Source of the DNA: an uncultured Roseburia sp.
GTDB taxonomy: Bacteria > Bacillota > Clostridia > Lachnospirales > Lachnospiraceae
Reading direction: 5' to 3'
Assembly (NCBI GenBank): GCA_934292805.1
Contig: CAKQXQ010000004.1
Span: forward strand, 1 to 64,000
Length of the DNA stretch: 64,000 nt
The notes under the pieces are model-generated. The model did not search any database. It was not told the origin of the DNA and was given only the letters and a program-made list of their open reading frames with translations. Below are positions 16,738 through 25,865 of the stretch, piece after piece. A program made the translations under genes and the position numbers. Each line of letters starts with the position of its first letter. Within the stretch, counting starts at the first letter, position 1.

Positions 16738-19577
16738 AGCAGATGAAAAAAAGACTGATCGTATTGTGTGCTGTCATGGCACTGACTGCATCCACGGTTT
16801 CCGGAAATGGCACATGGAGTATTTATGCGGCTACTTCTTCAAAAGAAGCTTCAAATGAGAAAAACCAGGTTATTGAGATAAAAAATGTAGGAGACTTTGA
16901 AGCATTTCTGGCAAACTGCCAGTATGACAGCTGGAGCATCGGAAAAACAGTAAAGCTCGTTGATGATATTGATATATCCAGTCTGGATTTTTCCGGCGTG
17001 GCATATTTTTCTGGAACCTTTGAAGGGGATGGTCATAAAATCAGCCATGTGAACCTGAAAGCCAAGGGCTCTGATTATGGATTCTTCCGTTATCTTGGCA
17101 AAACAGCGATCGTGAATAATCTGAAGCTTTCCGGTAAAGTAAATACGGAAGGGAGCTGCGAGAACATTGGCGGAGTTGTCGGTGTGAACTACGGAACCGT
17201 GAACGCCTGTTATTTTGAAGGGACTGTAGACGGAAAGAAAGCAGTCGGAGCAATTGCCGGATGCAACAGATCTACCGGAAAAATTATTAATTGCGAGGGG
17301 AATGCAGCCGTTACAGCGACCAATCAGACGGGAGGTATTGCAGGAAATAATGAAGGAATGATTTCCTGCTGTACTTCTTCCAGTAATGTGAATACGGATA
17401 AGCTTGATACCACGATGGATCTTGGCGGAGTAGATCTTGGAACGTTAAATATCACACAGCATATCGTAGATAGAAACGATATGGGTGGAATTGCAGGAGT
17501 TTCCACAGGTATCATCAGTGAATGTGTGAATAAGGGCTCGCTTGGATTTGCACATACAGGCTATAATGTCGGAGGAATTGCAGGCCGGCAGAATGGAAAG
17601 ATCCTTGACTGTACGAATGAGGGAACGATTTACGGGCGAAAAGATGTCGGCGGAATTGTTGGTCAGGCAGAGCCATTCGTTGAATCAGAGTATCTGGAGG
17701 ATAAGGTAAATGCTATCCAGGGATCCGTAAAATCCATTAATAATACCCTGAACAACATCGCATCGACAGTCAGTGATACGTCATCGGATGCCAAGGATTA
17801 TATGGAAAGTATTTCCAATGAGTATAAAGATTCCTCAAAATCATTATCGGATTCCATTAGTTCCCTTTCTGATTTTATCGGGGATTCCAACCCGCAGGCA
17901 AAAGAATACCTGGATAATATTGAGCATTCTCTGGATCGGATTGATAAAATCCAGAAAAATAATAAATTCTTAGATAAGGATCAGGCTGAAGAAGTCCAGA
18001 AAGAATGGCAGAATATAAACAGCAATCTGTCAAACATAAGGAGCACTGTGTCAGATTCCAGCAAAACAACGGAAGATTTTGCAAACGAGATTTCAGATCA
18101 TCTGAAGGAAAAAGATTCAGATGGGAATATTGATAAGCTGGCTGATTCGGTAGATGAGGGGATCCAGTCTGTTTCGGGTGATATTAAGAAAATCAGCAGC
18201 CAGATTTCCAAAATAGAGGGAACAGTAGAGGATACGCTTTCTGTAGTGACCGGAAAGGAAGATTACATAGAAGACATTTCCTCGAAGAAAAATGCTACTG
18301 ACACAGATGGCGTCATCTCGGGCTGTACAAATCGGGGAGTTGTAAATGGAGATTTAAATGCAGGTGGAATTGTCGGAACGATGAATATCGAATATGATGT
18401 GGATCCGGAATATGATCTGGATCTGACAAATTCTACCAATATTGCACTTCGTTCGACTGTAAACAGTGTAGTGATCCACTGTATCAATTACGGTGAAGTA
18501 ACTGCCAAGAAAAACTGTGCAGGAGGGATCACCGGATTGCAGGAGCTGGGACTCATCTGTGCCGGCGAAAATTACGGAACGATAAAATCTGAAACAGGAC
18601 ATTATGTCGGAGGAATAGCAGGAGACAGTGCCAGTGCAATCTCGGAATCTTATGTTCTTTGCAGCATATCCGGCACGGATAATGTTGGTGGCATCTGCGG
18701 ATCTGGATACACTGTAAAAGACTGTATTGCCATTCCGGCTATCGACGCAGATGGCGAGGCGATCGGAAGCGTTGCAGGAAATGTATCAGAAGAAGGAACG
18801 GTGAAGAACAATCTGTTTGTGAATGATACACTGGATGGAATTGATGATATTAATTATGCCGGAACAGCAGATAAAATAACTTATGAGGAAGTTATGGAAA
18901 GGGAAGGCATTCCGGAGGGCTTCCATAAGGTGATCATAACATTCAAAGCGGATGATAAGGTTGTTGCAGAGAAGACAGTTGCCTACAAAGGAAGTATCAG
19001 TGAAGAAGAACTTCCGGAGATTCCAGAGAAAGATGGTTATTATGCTGTATGGCCATCAGAGCTTACGAAAGACCCGATCACAGAGAATAAAACAGTAGAA
19101 GCAGAATATACCCGCTGGACAGAGAGTATTGCCGGAAGTGAACGCGCGAAAAACAACAAGGTGATCTTCATGCTGGAAGGAAAATTCTACAGTGATACCG
19201 GAATTTATATGAAGGCATGCGAAGCGGATATTGTAGAGGGTAAGGCGGCAGAATACACCTATAACTGGGGAATGGACAATGTGCATGACATAACAACGGA
19301 AACGGTAAAGGCACATTTTTATATGACAGATACTTCCGGAAAGAATGAGATATACTATAAAGCTGTGGACAGCGATAAATGGACATTGGCAGATACAGTG
19401 GAAGATGGAAGCTATCTTGTGGCAGAAATTCCATATGCAGCGACATTTGCTCTTGTACATACGGATGCAGATTATACAATATATTACATTGGCGGTGGAG
19501 CAGCTGCAATGATAGTAATTCTTCTGCTGACCCGTAAGAAAATTAAGAAACTGAAAGCAAGGAAGAAAAAAGAATGA
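16734..19577 (+). CDS. GLUG-repeat surface protein
   Basis: The 947-aa product has a signal peptide (about 1-30), many GLUG-type repeats (for example NIGGVVGVNYGTVNACYFEG and GGIAGNNEGMISCCTS) on both sides of a long helical segment (about 325-505, serine- and aspartate-rich), a C-terminal receptor-like region, and a membrane helix with a basic tail (LLLTRKKIKKLKARKKKE). It is anchored at the surface. Its start overlaps the stop of the MMPL gene (ATGA), so the two are translationally coupled and may form one export or envelope complex. The function is not known. Confidence 0.8.
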   Translation: MKQMKKRLIVLCAVMALTASTVSGNGTWSIYAATSSKEASNEKNQVIEIKNVGDFEAFLANCQYDSWSIGKTVKLVDDIDISSLDFSGVAYFSGTFEGDGHKISHVNLKAKGSDYGFFRYLGKTAIVNNLKLSGKVNTEGSCENIGGVVGVNYGTVNACYFEGTVDGKKAVGAIAGCNRSTGKIINCEGNAAVTATNQTGGIAGNNEGMISCCTSSSNVNTDKLDTTMDLGGVDLGTLNITQHIVDRNDMGGIAGVSTGIISECVNKGSLGFAHTGYNVGGIAGRQNGKILDCTNEGTIYGRKDVGGIVGQAEPFVESEYLEDKVNAIQGSVKSINNTLNNIASTVSDTSSDAKDYMESISNEYKDSSKSLSDSISSLSDFIGDSNPQAKEYLDNIEHSLDRIDKIQKNNKFLDKDQAEEVQKEWQNINSNLSNIRSTVSDSSKTTEDFANEISDHLKEKDSDGNIDKLADSVDEGIQSVSGDIKKISSQISKIEGTVEDTLSVVTGKEDYIEDISSKKNATDTDGVISGCTNRGVVNGDLNAGGIVGTMNIEYDVDPEYDLDLTNSTNIALRSTVNSVVIHCINYGEVTAKKNCAGGITGLQELGLICAGENYGTIKSETGHYVGGIAGDSASAISESYVLCSISGTDNVGGICGSGYTVKDCIAIPAIDADGEAIGSVAGNVSEEGTVKNNLFVNDTLDGIDDINYAGTADKITYEEVMEREGIPEGFHKVIITFKADDKVVAEKTVAYKGSISEEELPEIPEKDGYYAVWPSELTKDPITENKTVEAEYTRWTESIAGSERAKNNKVIFMLEGKFYSDTGIYMKACEADIVEGKAAEYTYNWGMDNVHDITTETVKAHFYMTDTSGKNEIYYKAVDSDKWTLADTVEDGSYLVAEIPYAATFALVHTDADYTIYYIGGGAAAMIVILLLTRKKIKKLKARKKKE

Positions 19578-20353
19578 TTTTTGAAACACATGCACATTAT
19601 GATGATGAGAGTTTTGATGAAGACAGGGAGCAGCTGCTTTGTTCCTTGCCAGAGCAGGGAATCGGCAGGGTCATCAATGTAGGAGCATCAATCGAAACAA
19701 CAAAAACAACATTGGCACTTGCCGCAAAATACGATTTTATCTACGCAGCAGTCGGAGTTCATCCAAGTGATATCGACGGATTGAATGAGGAAACTTATGC
19801 CTGGTTAAAGCAACAGGCAGCACTTCCAAAAACAGTTGCCATTGGTGAGATCGGGCTGGATTACTACTGGGACAAAGAACCGGAAGTACAGAAGGCACAG
19901 CGTTACTGGTTCAAAAGGCAGCTGGAGCTGGCCAGAGAGACAAAGCTTCCGGTCATCATTCATTCCAGGGATGCAGCAGCAGATACTATAGAAGTGATGC
20001 GTGATGCTCATGCAGAAGAGATACCGGGAGTGATCCATTGCTATTCTTATTCAAAAGAGATGGCACAGGAATTTATCAGGATGGGATACTATATCGGCGT
20101 CGGCGGAGTTGTTACTTTTAAAAATGCAAAAAAGCTGAAAGAAACTGTCGAAAGTATACCACTGGAACGCATATTGTTAGAGACAGACTGTCCATACATG
20201 GCACCGGAACCATACAGGGGAACAAGAAACGATTCTTCCAATATTCCTTATGTGATCGCAAAAATTGCAGAACTAAAAGGAATTACAGCAGAGGAAGTGG
20301 AACGTGTAACAGAGCAGAATGCAAGAAAACTGTTTTCGAAAGTTAATTGGTGA
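19574..20353 (+). CDS. tatD: TatD-family metal-dependent hydrolase/DNase
   Basis: The 259-aa protein is a TatD-type TIM-barrel hydrolase. Metal ligands are visible as THAHYDD at the N-terminus, the Glu of GEIGLDYYW, the His residues of IIHSRDA and VIHCYS, and the Asp of ETDCPYMAPEPYRG. The family has 3'-exonuclease activity in DNA repair and turnover. The start overlaps the stop of the GLUG gene (ATGA). TatD is functionally unrelated to the two upstream genes as far as known. Confidence 0.92.
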   Translation: MIFETHAHYDDESFDEDREQLLCSLPEQGIGRVINVGASIETTKTTLALAAKYDFIYAAVGVHPSDIDGLNEETYAWLKQQAALPKTVAIGEIGLDYYWDKEPEVQKAQRYWFKRQLELARETKLPVIIHSRDAAADTIEVMRDAHAEEIPGVIHCYSYSKEMAQEFIRMGYYIGVGGVVTFKNAKKLKETVESIPLERILLETDCPYMAPEPYRGTRNDSSNIPYVIAKIAELKGITAEEVERVTEQNARKLFSKVNW

Positions 20354-20362
20354 ATTGTGATA

Positions 20363-20381
20363 AAAAAAGCGAAGCTTTTTT
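20363..20381 (+). terminator. Probable weak terminator after tatD
   Basis: An 8-bp stem AAAAAAGC/GCTTTTTT (20363-20370 with 20374-20381, loop GAA) provides its own T-tract. Confidence 0.5.
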
Positions 20382-20410
20382 GTGCATAAAGTAAAATTGA
20401 AAAATTATGA

Positions 20411-20439
20411 TTGCACGATAATAAAAAATGCGTTATTAT
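20411..20439 (+). promoter_or_regulatory. Promoter of the LacI-type regulator gene
   Basis: TTGCAC (20411-20416) and TATTAT (20434-20439) have a 17-bp spacer. The operator at 20453 lies just behind the expected start of transcription. Confidence 0.7.
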
Positions 20440-20452
20440 GTAGATACCAAAA

Positions 20453-20466
20453 GGAAAACGTTTTCC
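20453..20466. promoter_or_regulatory. LacI-family operator (autoregulation)
   Basis: The perfect 14-bp palindrome GGAAAACGTTTTCC with central CG is a typical LacI-family operator. A near copy lies before the aldolase gene. Confidence 0.8.
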
Positions 20467-20479
20467 ACGAGGAATAGGT

Positions 20480-21478
20480 ATGACGATTAAAGACATAGCA
20501 AAAGAAGCAGGTGTATCTATTGCGACAGTTTCACGAGTTCTAAATGACAGTGAACACGCAGTAAATGAGAATACAAGAAAAAAAGTACTTGAGATTGTAA
20601 AAAAATACAATTTCAATCCAAACACGTTAGCCAGTGGATTAAAATCAAACCGGACATATCTGATAGCTGTTGTTGTTGCAGATATTACAAACCCATTTTT
20701 TATGGATATTGGAAAAGGAATCGAAAACGCAATAGGAAATCAGAAGTATAGTCTTGTATTTGCAGATACTCATGGTGATGCAAAAAAAGAACTGGAGGTT
20801 GTGAAAAAGCTGATTAGCCGTAGGATTGATGGCATTGTGTTAGCGTCTGTTTCAGAGAAAGAGGATGTACTAAAAGAATGTAAGAAAAAAAAGGTTCCAG
20901 TTGTTCAGGTGGATCGCCAGATTGATGATGAGGATACTAATGCAGTTTTATGGGAAGATTTCAGATTGGCATACGCATTGGCAGAGCATGTGATTGACAA
21001 AGGACACACGAACGTTGCAATTGAAAATACAAGATTAGGATGTAGTACTGGACAGAACCGATTACAAGGATACTTGGAAGCATTTAAAAACCAAGGAATT
21101 AGAATTGGAGAAGAGAACATTAGTGCGTCAAATTTTGAGATGCAAGATGCTTATGAACACGTAAAATCACTGCTTGAAAAACCAAAATGTCCGACGTGTA
21201 TCATTTGTAGTAACAATATCATGGTAAAAGGAAGTCTTAAGGCAATACAAGAGAAGGGATTCAGTATACCGGAAGATATTTCAATTTGTTGTTTTGGTAA
21301 TATTGAGACAAATGAATACAATTTAACAGACATTACAAATATACAGCAGGACACTCGATTGATGGGAAGAAAAGCAGGAGAACTTTTACTCAGTCAGATA
21401 AATGAAGAAAACAATTGTAGTGTCAAAATAAAGTTAAGTGGAAAACTGATAGAACGAAGTTCCGTGAGACAAATTTAG
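20480..21478 (+). CDS. LacI-family transcriptional regulator
   Basis: This 332-aa regulator starts with the classic LacI helix-turn-helix (TIKDIAKEAGVSIATVSRVL), a hinge helix region (NPNTLASGLKSNRT) and a periplasmic-binding-protein-like effector domain (DITNPFF onward). GAGGAATAGGT precedes the ATG. Two AAACGTTT-centred operators, before this gene and before the aldolase, show that it most likely controls itself and the downstream sugar operon. The effector is probably sucrose or a derived hexose or phosphate, inferred from the sucrose phosphorylase in the operon. Confidence 0.92.
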   Translation: MTIKDIAKEAGVSIATVSRVLNDSEHAVNENTRKKVLEIVKKYNFNPNTLASGLKSNRTYLIAVVVADITNPFFMDIGKGIENAIGNQKYSLVFADTHGDAKKELEVVKKLISRRIDGIVLASVSEKEDVLKECKKKKVPVVQVDRQIDDEDTNAVLWEDFRLAYALAEHVIDKGHTNVAIENTRLGCSTGQNRLQGYLEAFKNQGIRIGEENISASNFEMQDAYEHVKSLLEKPKCPTCIICSNNIMVKGSLKAIQEKGFSIPEDISICCFGNIETNEYNLTDITNIQQDTRLMGRKAGELLLSQINEENNCSVKIKLSGKLIERSSVRQI

Positions 21479-21498
21479 GAGATTTATAATCTCCTAAA
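21474..21498. promoter_or_regulatory. Hairpin with TATAAT in its loop
   Basis: A perfect 9-bp stem (21474-21482 with 21490-21498) overlaps the regulator's stop codon. TATAAT at 21485-21490 lies in the loop and first pair, and the operator follows about 20 bp later. No T-tract follows on the plus strand, so a promoter role fits better than a terminator; the -35 region is poor. Confidence 0.45.
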
Positions 21499-21510
21499 AA
21501 AATAGTTAAA

Positions 21511-21526
21511 TGGAAAACGTTTACCA
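21511..21526. promoter_or_regulatory. LacI-family operator of the sucrose operon
   Basis: TGGAAAACGTTTACCA is a near-palindrome sharing the AAAACGTTT core with the operator before the regulator gene. It lies between the hairpin with the -10-like box and the aldolase ribosome binding site. Confidence 0.78.
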
Positions 21527-21539
21527 TTAAGGAGGAATT

Positions 21540-22475
21540 ATGAGTCTGATAACAGCAAAAAAATTATTTGAAAGAAGCTTCCAACAGAACTTCTCATTAG
21601 CAGCATTTAATGTATTTAATGCAGAAAGTTTACAAGCAGTTGTGGAGGCATGTGAGAAGGAAAAATCACCTGCAATTATCCAGATATCATCTGGAGCAAG
21701 AAAATATATGCAAGATGAAATACTTTTTCTGGATTATGTAAAAGCTATCTTGGAAAAATCAAAGAGTTCATTTGTCTTACATCATGATCATATCAAATCA
21801 GTGGAAGAAGCAAAGAAAGCAGTGGATATGGGATTTTTTTCTGTAATGTTTGATGGATCGGAATTATCCTTTGAAGAAAATGCTGCTCGTACTAGAGAAA
21901 TTGTAGAATATGCACATAAAAAAGGTGTTTGGGTGGAAGCTGAGCTAGGTTCAATACCGGGATTTGAGGAAGAAATATTTAGTGAGCATACAAAGTTTAC
22001 TGACAAAGATGCAGTGAACCATTTTATTGAGATAACTGGATGCGATTCACTTGCAGTTTCTGTTGGAACTGCACATGGTGGGGTGCTTTCAGCAGAACAT
22101 CTTCCATTACACTTTGACATTCTCGAAGAAATTTTACAGGTAAGACCGGGGTATACATTTGTTTTGCACGGAGGAGCATCGATGCCAAAAGAGTTGATCA
22201 ATAAAGTTAATGAGTGTGGCGGAAAAGTGCCAGAACTGAAAATATGTAGTGAATCAGATATTGCAAAAGCCTGTAAAATGGGAGTTAAGAAAGTCAATAT
22301 GGATGTTGACAATTTCCTTGCATTTACCTATGAATTAAGGAAAATGTTAATTGAAAATCCACAGATTTATGATCCACGGAAATATCTTAAATGTGGGAAG
22401 GATGGTTTTAAAGAAGAGGTTATTCATAAATTAAGGGATGTAGTGTGTAGTAGTGGAGTAGAGGTGATAGAGTAG
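21540..22475 (+). CDS. Class II fructose-bisphosphate aldolase family protein
   Basis: This 311-aa protein has the class II aldolase signature: FVLHHDHIKS (zinc His residues and catalytic Asp), VEAELGSIPG, VGTAHGG and VLHGGASMP (zinc His), with NMDVD near the phosphate site. Class II aldolases split ketose phosphates into dihydroxyacetone phosphate and an aldehyde. AAGGAGG precedes the ATG. It sits one base before a PfkB-type kinase gene. Whether the substrate is fructose 1,6-bisphosphate, fructose 1-phosphate or tagatose bisphosphate cannot be read from the sequence. Confidence 0.88.
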   Translation: MSLITAKKLFERSFQQNFSLAAFNVFNAESLQAVVEACEKEKSPAIIQISSGARKYMQDEILFLDYVKAILEKSKSSFVLHHDHIKSVEEAKKAVDMGFFSVMFDGSELSFEENAARTREIVEYAHKKGVWVEAELGSIPGFEEEIFSEHTKFTDKDAVNHFIEITGCDSLAVSVGTAHGGVLSAEHLPLHFDILEEILQVRPGYTFVLHGGASMPKELINKVNECGGKVPELKICSESDIAKACKMGVKKVNMDVDNFLAFTYELRKMLIENPQIYDPRKYLKCGKDGFKEEVIHKLRDVVCSSGVEVIE

Positions 22476-22476
22476 A

Positions 22477-23445
22477 ATGATCAGAGAGATATGTTTTAAT
22501 CCAGTAATTGATAAAATGTATTTTATCGAGAATTTTATAGAGGGAAACATATACAGAAAACTATCAGGTGAAGAATATGCCGGCGGTAAAGGTATTAATA
22601 TTGCAAAGGCACTGACAACATATGGGATTCCGAATTGTTGTTATGTTACAGTTGCAGGAAAAAATGGCAAAACAATCACAGATTATTTAGAACAAAATCA
22701 GATTGAATATGTTTCTTTTGATGTAGAAGGAAATACAAGGACAACTATTAATATTATAGATACGAAAAGCGGGAGAGAAACTGAATTATTAGAGATAGGC
22801 CCGTATATCAATGAACAGATACAACAGAAAATGTTGGACAAAATTGCGGAAGACACTGAGGAAGGTGATATTATTATTTGCTCCGGAATAGGAAGCAATG
22901 GAATGGAAAAAGGAATATATAGAAAGATTGCTGAAATTTGTCAGAAACAGAAAGCATTGTGTGTGTTGGATGCAAATGATGACTGGTTAGAAGAAGCATT
23001 TCCTGCAAAATATTATTTGATGAAGCCAAATATCCGAGAACTGAAAGAATTATTTGATATAAAAGAAATGGTGACAGAAAGGCAACTTTTTTCTTTAATA
23101 TGCAAGTTGAGGGAAAAGGGAGTTAGAAATGTACTTTTATCAAATGGAAAGGAAGGGGCATTATATTTTGGGGAGAATGAAATCTATAAGATTTGTATCC
23201 CAAGCATGAAAACTATTTCCACAATCGGAAGTGGAGACTGTACTGTTGCAGGTTTCTGTGCAGGAATAAATCTAGGGTTGAATTTGGAAGAAACATTAAA
23301 ATTTTCAATGGCTTGGGGAATATCAAATACACAACATTCAGAAGGGGGATGTATTGAAAAGACAGAAGTAGATGAAATTAAGGAAAAGGTCGCAGTACAA
23401 AGATGTAGTGTGACAGAACTTGACACAACAGAGAAAAAATTTTGA
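22477..23445 (+). CDS. PfkB-family hexose(-phosphate) kinase
   Basis: The 322-aa protein belongs to the PfkB (ribokinase) fold, 1-phosphofructokinase/tagatose-6-phosphate kinase branch. The N-terminal EEYAGGKGINIAKAL holds the sugar-binding glycine motif, and IGSGDCTVAGF holds the anion hole and catalytic Asp (usual form GAGD, here GSGD). The neighbouring aldolase suggests that it makes the aldolase substrate from the fructose released by sucrose phosphorylase, directly or after another phosphorylation step. The exact substrate is open. Confidence 0.85.
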   Translation: MIREICFNPVIDKMYFIENFIEGNIYRKLSGEEYAGGKGINIAKALTTYGIPNCCYVTVAGKNGKTITDYLEQNQIEYVSFDVEGNTRTTINIIDTKSGRETELLEIGPYINEQIQQKMLDKIAEDTEEGDIIICSGIGSNGMEKGIYRKIAEICQKQKALCVLDANDDWLEEAFPAKYYLMKPNIRELKELFDIKEMVTERQLFSLICKLREKGVRNVLLSNGKEGALYFGENEIYKICIPSMKTISTIGSGDCTVAGFCAGINLGLNLEETLKFSMAWGISNTQHSEGGCIEKTEVDEIKEKVAVQRCSVTELDTTEKKF

Positions 23446-23472
23446 CAGAAGATTACGAAAAGGAGAAAAGGA

Positions 23473-24828
23473 ATGAAGAAAAAATTATTATCAGCACTTA
23501 TGGCATGTGCACTGGCTGTATCTATGTTTGCAGGATGCGGCAGTAGCCAAGAGAAAAGTAAGACAGAGACAAATGGCACAACAGCTTCTACAGAGCAGGG
23601 ATTAGCTGAAGCACAGAATACGGATGAGGATATTGAACTTACGATTATGGGTGGGGCACAGCTTACATCTGTTGCAGAGGTTGTATTAAAGGATTACCTT
23701 GCAGAACATCCAAATATTAAAATCAACTATGAAAAATATTCTTATGCAGAATATCCAACTAAGATGAAACTTCAGTTATCCAATGGTGACAGCACACCTG
23801 ATATTATGATTATTCATGATCTGTTTGCAAGACAGTTTGTAGATGCGGGATATTTAGAAGATATATCAGATTTAGTAGCCGACGGTCAGGTTCTTGATGT
23901 TATGGATCCGGTAAAATCTGGTGACGCTATCTATGGTCTTCCGAACCAGGTAACGAATGAATATGTATTTGTATATCGTACAGATATATTTGATGAACTA
24001 GGATTGAAAGTTCCTACTACATTCGATGAATATTTTGATACTGCATTAAAATTGAAAGAGAAAGGTTATTATTCAGGTGCGTTTGATCCATCTGATGGAG
24101 GAAGTTATTTGATGCTATACTCATTTATCTATATGCTTGGTGGTGAAGTGCTTGACAATGATGGAAATGTCACTATGTCAAAATGTGACGAAGCACTTAC
24201 ATTAATGAAAAAATGTATTGATGCAGGAATTTGGCATAATAGCTTAGAGAGTGATAGTGAGGAATATTGGACAGCATGGAATGCAGGAAAGATTGCGTGT
24301 ACCCCATGTATAGCAGCACATGCATCTTATTATGTATCTAATGTGGATCCAAATGGTAATGGTGGCTATGGTTCTCTTGCTGTGGCAAATGCGTTTAGAT
24401 TTGCAGATGATGGAAGAGATACATATATTAATAACACTGAATATTACTGTATTAATGCAAATACAGAATATATGCAAGCCTGCAAAGATATTGTTTCGTA
24501 CCTTGCGTTAAGTGAAGAAGCAGCATTAAAATTTTCAAATGTGAATGAAGATGGGGTTATGGCACAGTATTGTACAGGTTCCATGGCAGGTTTAGAAGCT
24601 GTTTCACAGGTAACAGATGAAGGATGGGAAGCATTTGCTGGACAGAATGTTGTAGCTGACTTGTCTAAAACTTTATTAGAAGAACAGCCGGATATTCCAT
24701 ACGTGGACGAGCGTAGCGGTGAGATAAGAACAATCATCTCTGATGTATTAGGAGAGGTATTCTTAAATAAGTCTTTAGATATCAATGATGCAACAGAAGA
24801 AATAATTGATAGGATCAATCAGATATAA
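23473..24828 (+). CDS. ABC sugar-binding lipoprotein
   Basis: This 451-aa extracellular solute-binding protein (family 1 type) has a lipoprotein signal with lipobox MFAGCGSS, a serine/threonine-rich linker, and a binding domain that begins IELTIMGGAQL. It should capture the imported sugar, probably sucrose, outside the membrane and deliver it to the two permeases encoded next. AAAAGGAG precedes the ATG. A hairpin separates it from the permease genes. Confidence 0.9.
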   Translation: MKKKLLSALMACALAVSMFAGCGSSQEKSKTETNGTTASTEQGLAEAQNTDEDIELTIMGGAQLTSVAEVVLKDYLAEHPNIKINYEKYSYAEYPTKMKLQLSNGDSTPDIMIIHDLFARQFVDAGYLEDISDLVADGQVLDVMDPVKSGDAIYGLPNQVTNEYVFVYRTDIFDELGLKVPTTFDEYFDTALKLKEKGYYSGAFDPSDGGSYLMLYSFIYMLGGEVLDNDGNVTMSKCDEALTLMKKCIDAGIWHNSLESDSEEYWTAWNAGKIACTPCIAAHASYYVSNVDPNGNGGYGSLAVANAFRFADDGRDTYINNTEYYCINANTEYMQACKDIVSYLALSEEAALKFSNVNEDGVMAQYCTGSMAGLEAVSQVTDEGWEAFAGQNVVADLSKTLLEEQPDIPYVDERSGEIRTIISDVLGEVFLNKSLDINDATEEIIDRINQI

Positions 24829-24899
24829 GTTCTACAGTTAGAAGATTTCGAAATATAATATTTTATTATTTATTTCAGAAAAAGTAAGTAAAAGGCGGT

Positions 24900-24938
24900 G
24901 AAATCTGAGGATGGAATTATTACTATTCCTCAGATTTC
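24900..24938 (+). promoter_or_regulatory. Intercistronic hairpin after binding-protein gene
   Basis: A perfect 12-bp stem (24900-24911 with 24927-24938, 15-nt loop) without a T-tract lies between the binding-protein and permease genes. Such hairpins often protect the upstream mRNA and keep binding protein in excess. Confidence 0.7.
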
Positions 24939-24965
24939 CTGTCAGATAGCAGAAAGGTATAGATA

Positions 24966-25865
24966 ATGAACAAAAGGTTATGGATCCAGATAAAAAAGAA
25001 TAAACATTGTTATCTTTGGTTGGCACCGTTTTTTATTTTGTTTGCGTTATTTTATGTATATCCATCTATTTATGGATTCCTGATCAGCTTAAGAAATTAT
25101 GATGGTATTGGAAAAATTACAGATGCAACCTTTGTAGGATTACAGAATTATGCAAAATTGTTCCATGATAAAAAATTTTGGTCTTCTCTGAGAAATACAT
25201 TTGCATTATGGGCGTATATTGTGCCAGCCCGTACATTTTTAGCACTGGTATTGGCAGCATTATTAAATTCTAAGAAAATTTTAGGGAAAAAGGTTTATTC
25301 TACGGTGGTATTGATTCCTTATATCACGGCAGTCACAGTTGTCGCAATTATTTTTCGTATTATGATGACAACTGAAGGTGGCATATTTAACAACTTGTTA
25401 AATATAATCGGGATCCCGAGTATAGAATGGCTATCGTCCACATCTATGTCTAAGATTTCAGTTGCAATCATGAATATATGGAGAATGGTTGGATATTTCT
25501 CACTGGTTTTACTATCTGGAATGCAGAAAATACCAACTTCTGTTTATGAAGCAGCTAAAATCGATGGGGCAAATTCTTGGAAAGTTTTTTTTAAGATAAC
25601 ACTGCCACTGATGATTCCGGAAATCTTCTTTGTTGCATTGATGTCTACAATCTGGATTTTCCAGAATGTTGGAGATGTCATGGTGCTTACACAAGGTGGA
25701 CCAATTGGATCTTCTACGACACTTGTTTATTATATGTATCTGAATGCATTTGAGTATTCAAAACTTGGATATGCATCTGCGATTACTTATGTATTATTCT
25801 TATTGCTGATGCTTATCAGTGGTGTGGTTGTAAAAAGTTATTATACCAAAGCGGAGGAGATGTAA
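24966..25865 (+). CDS. ABC sugar permease (MalF/UgpA type)
   Basis: This 299-aa membrane protein has six hydrophobic helices and the binding-protein-dependent permease motif EAAKIDGANSWKVFFKITLP, which contacts the ATPase. It forms the import channel with the next gene product. The start is preceded by AGAAAGGT. No ATPase gene is present in the operon, so a shared MsmK-like ATPase elsewhere is presumed. Confidence 0.92.
   Translation: MNKRLWIQIKKNKHCYLWLAPFFILFALFYVYPSIYGFLISLRNYDGIGKITDATFVGLQNYAKLFHDKKFWSSLRNTFALWAYIVPARTFLALVLAALLNSKKILGKKVYSTVVLIPYITAVTVVAIIFRIMMTTEGGIFNNLLNIIGIPSIEWLSSTSMSKISVAIMNIWRMVGYFSLVLLSGMQKIPTSVYEAAKIDGANSWKVFFKITLPLMIPEIFFVALMSTIWIFQNVGDVMVLTQGGPIGSSTTLVYYMYLNAFEYSKLGYASAITYVLFLLLMLISGVVVKSYYTKAEEM

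Noticed and set aside
19056..19595. 179-codon minus-strand frame opposite the GLUG-protein C-terminus
   Set aside because: It is Cys/Phe/His-rich, has no recognisable motif and lies fully antisense to a clear coding region.
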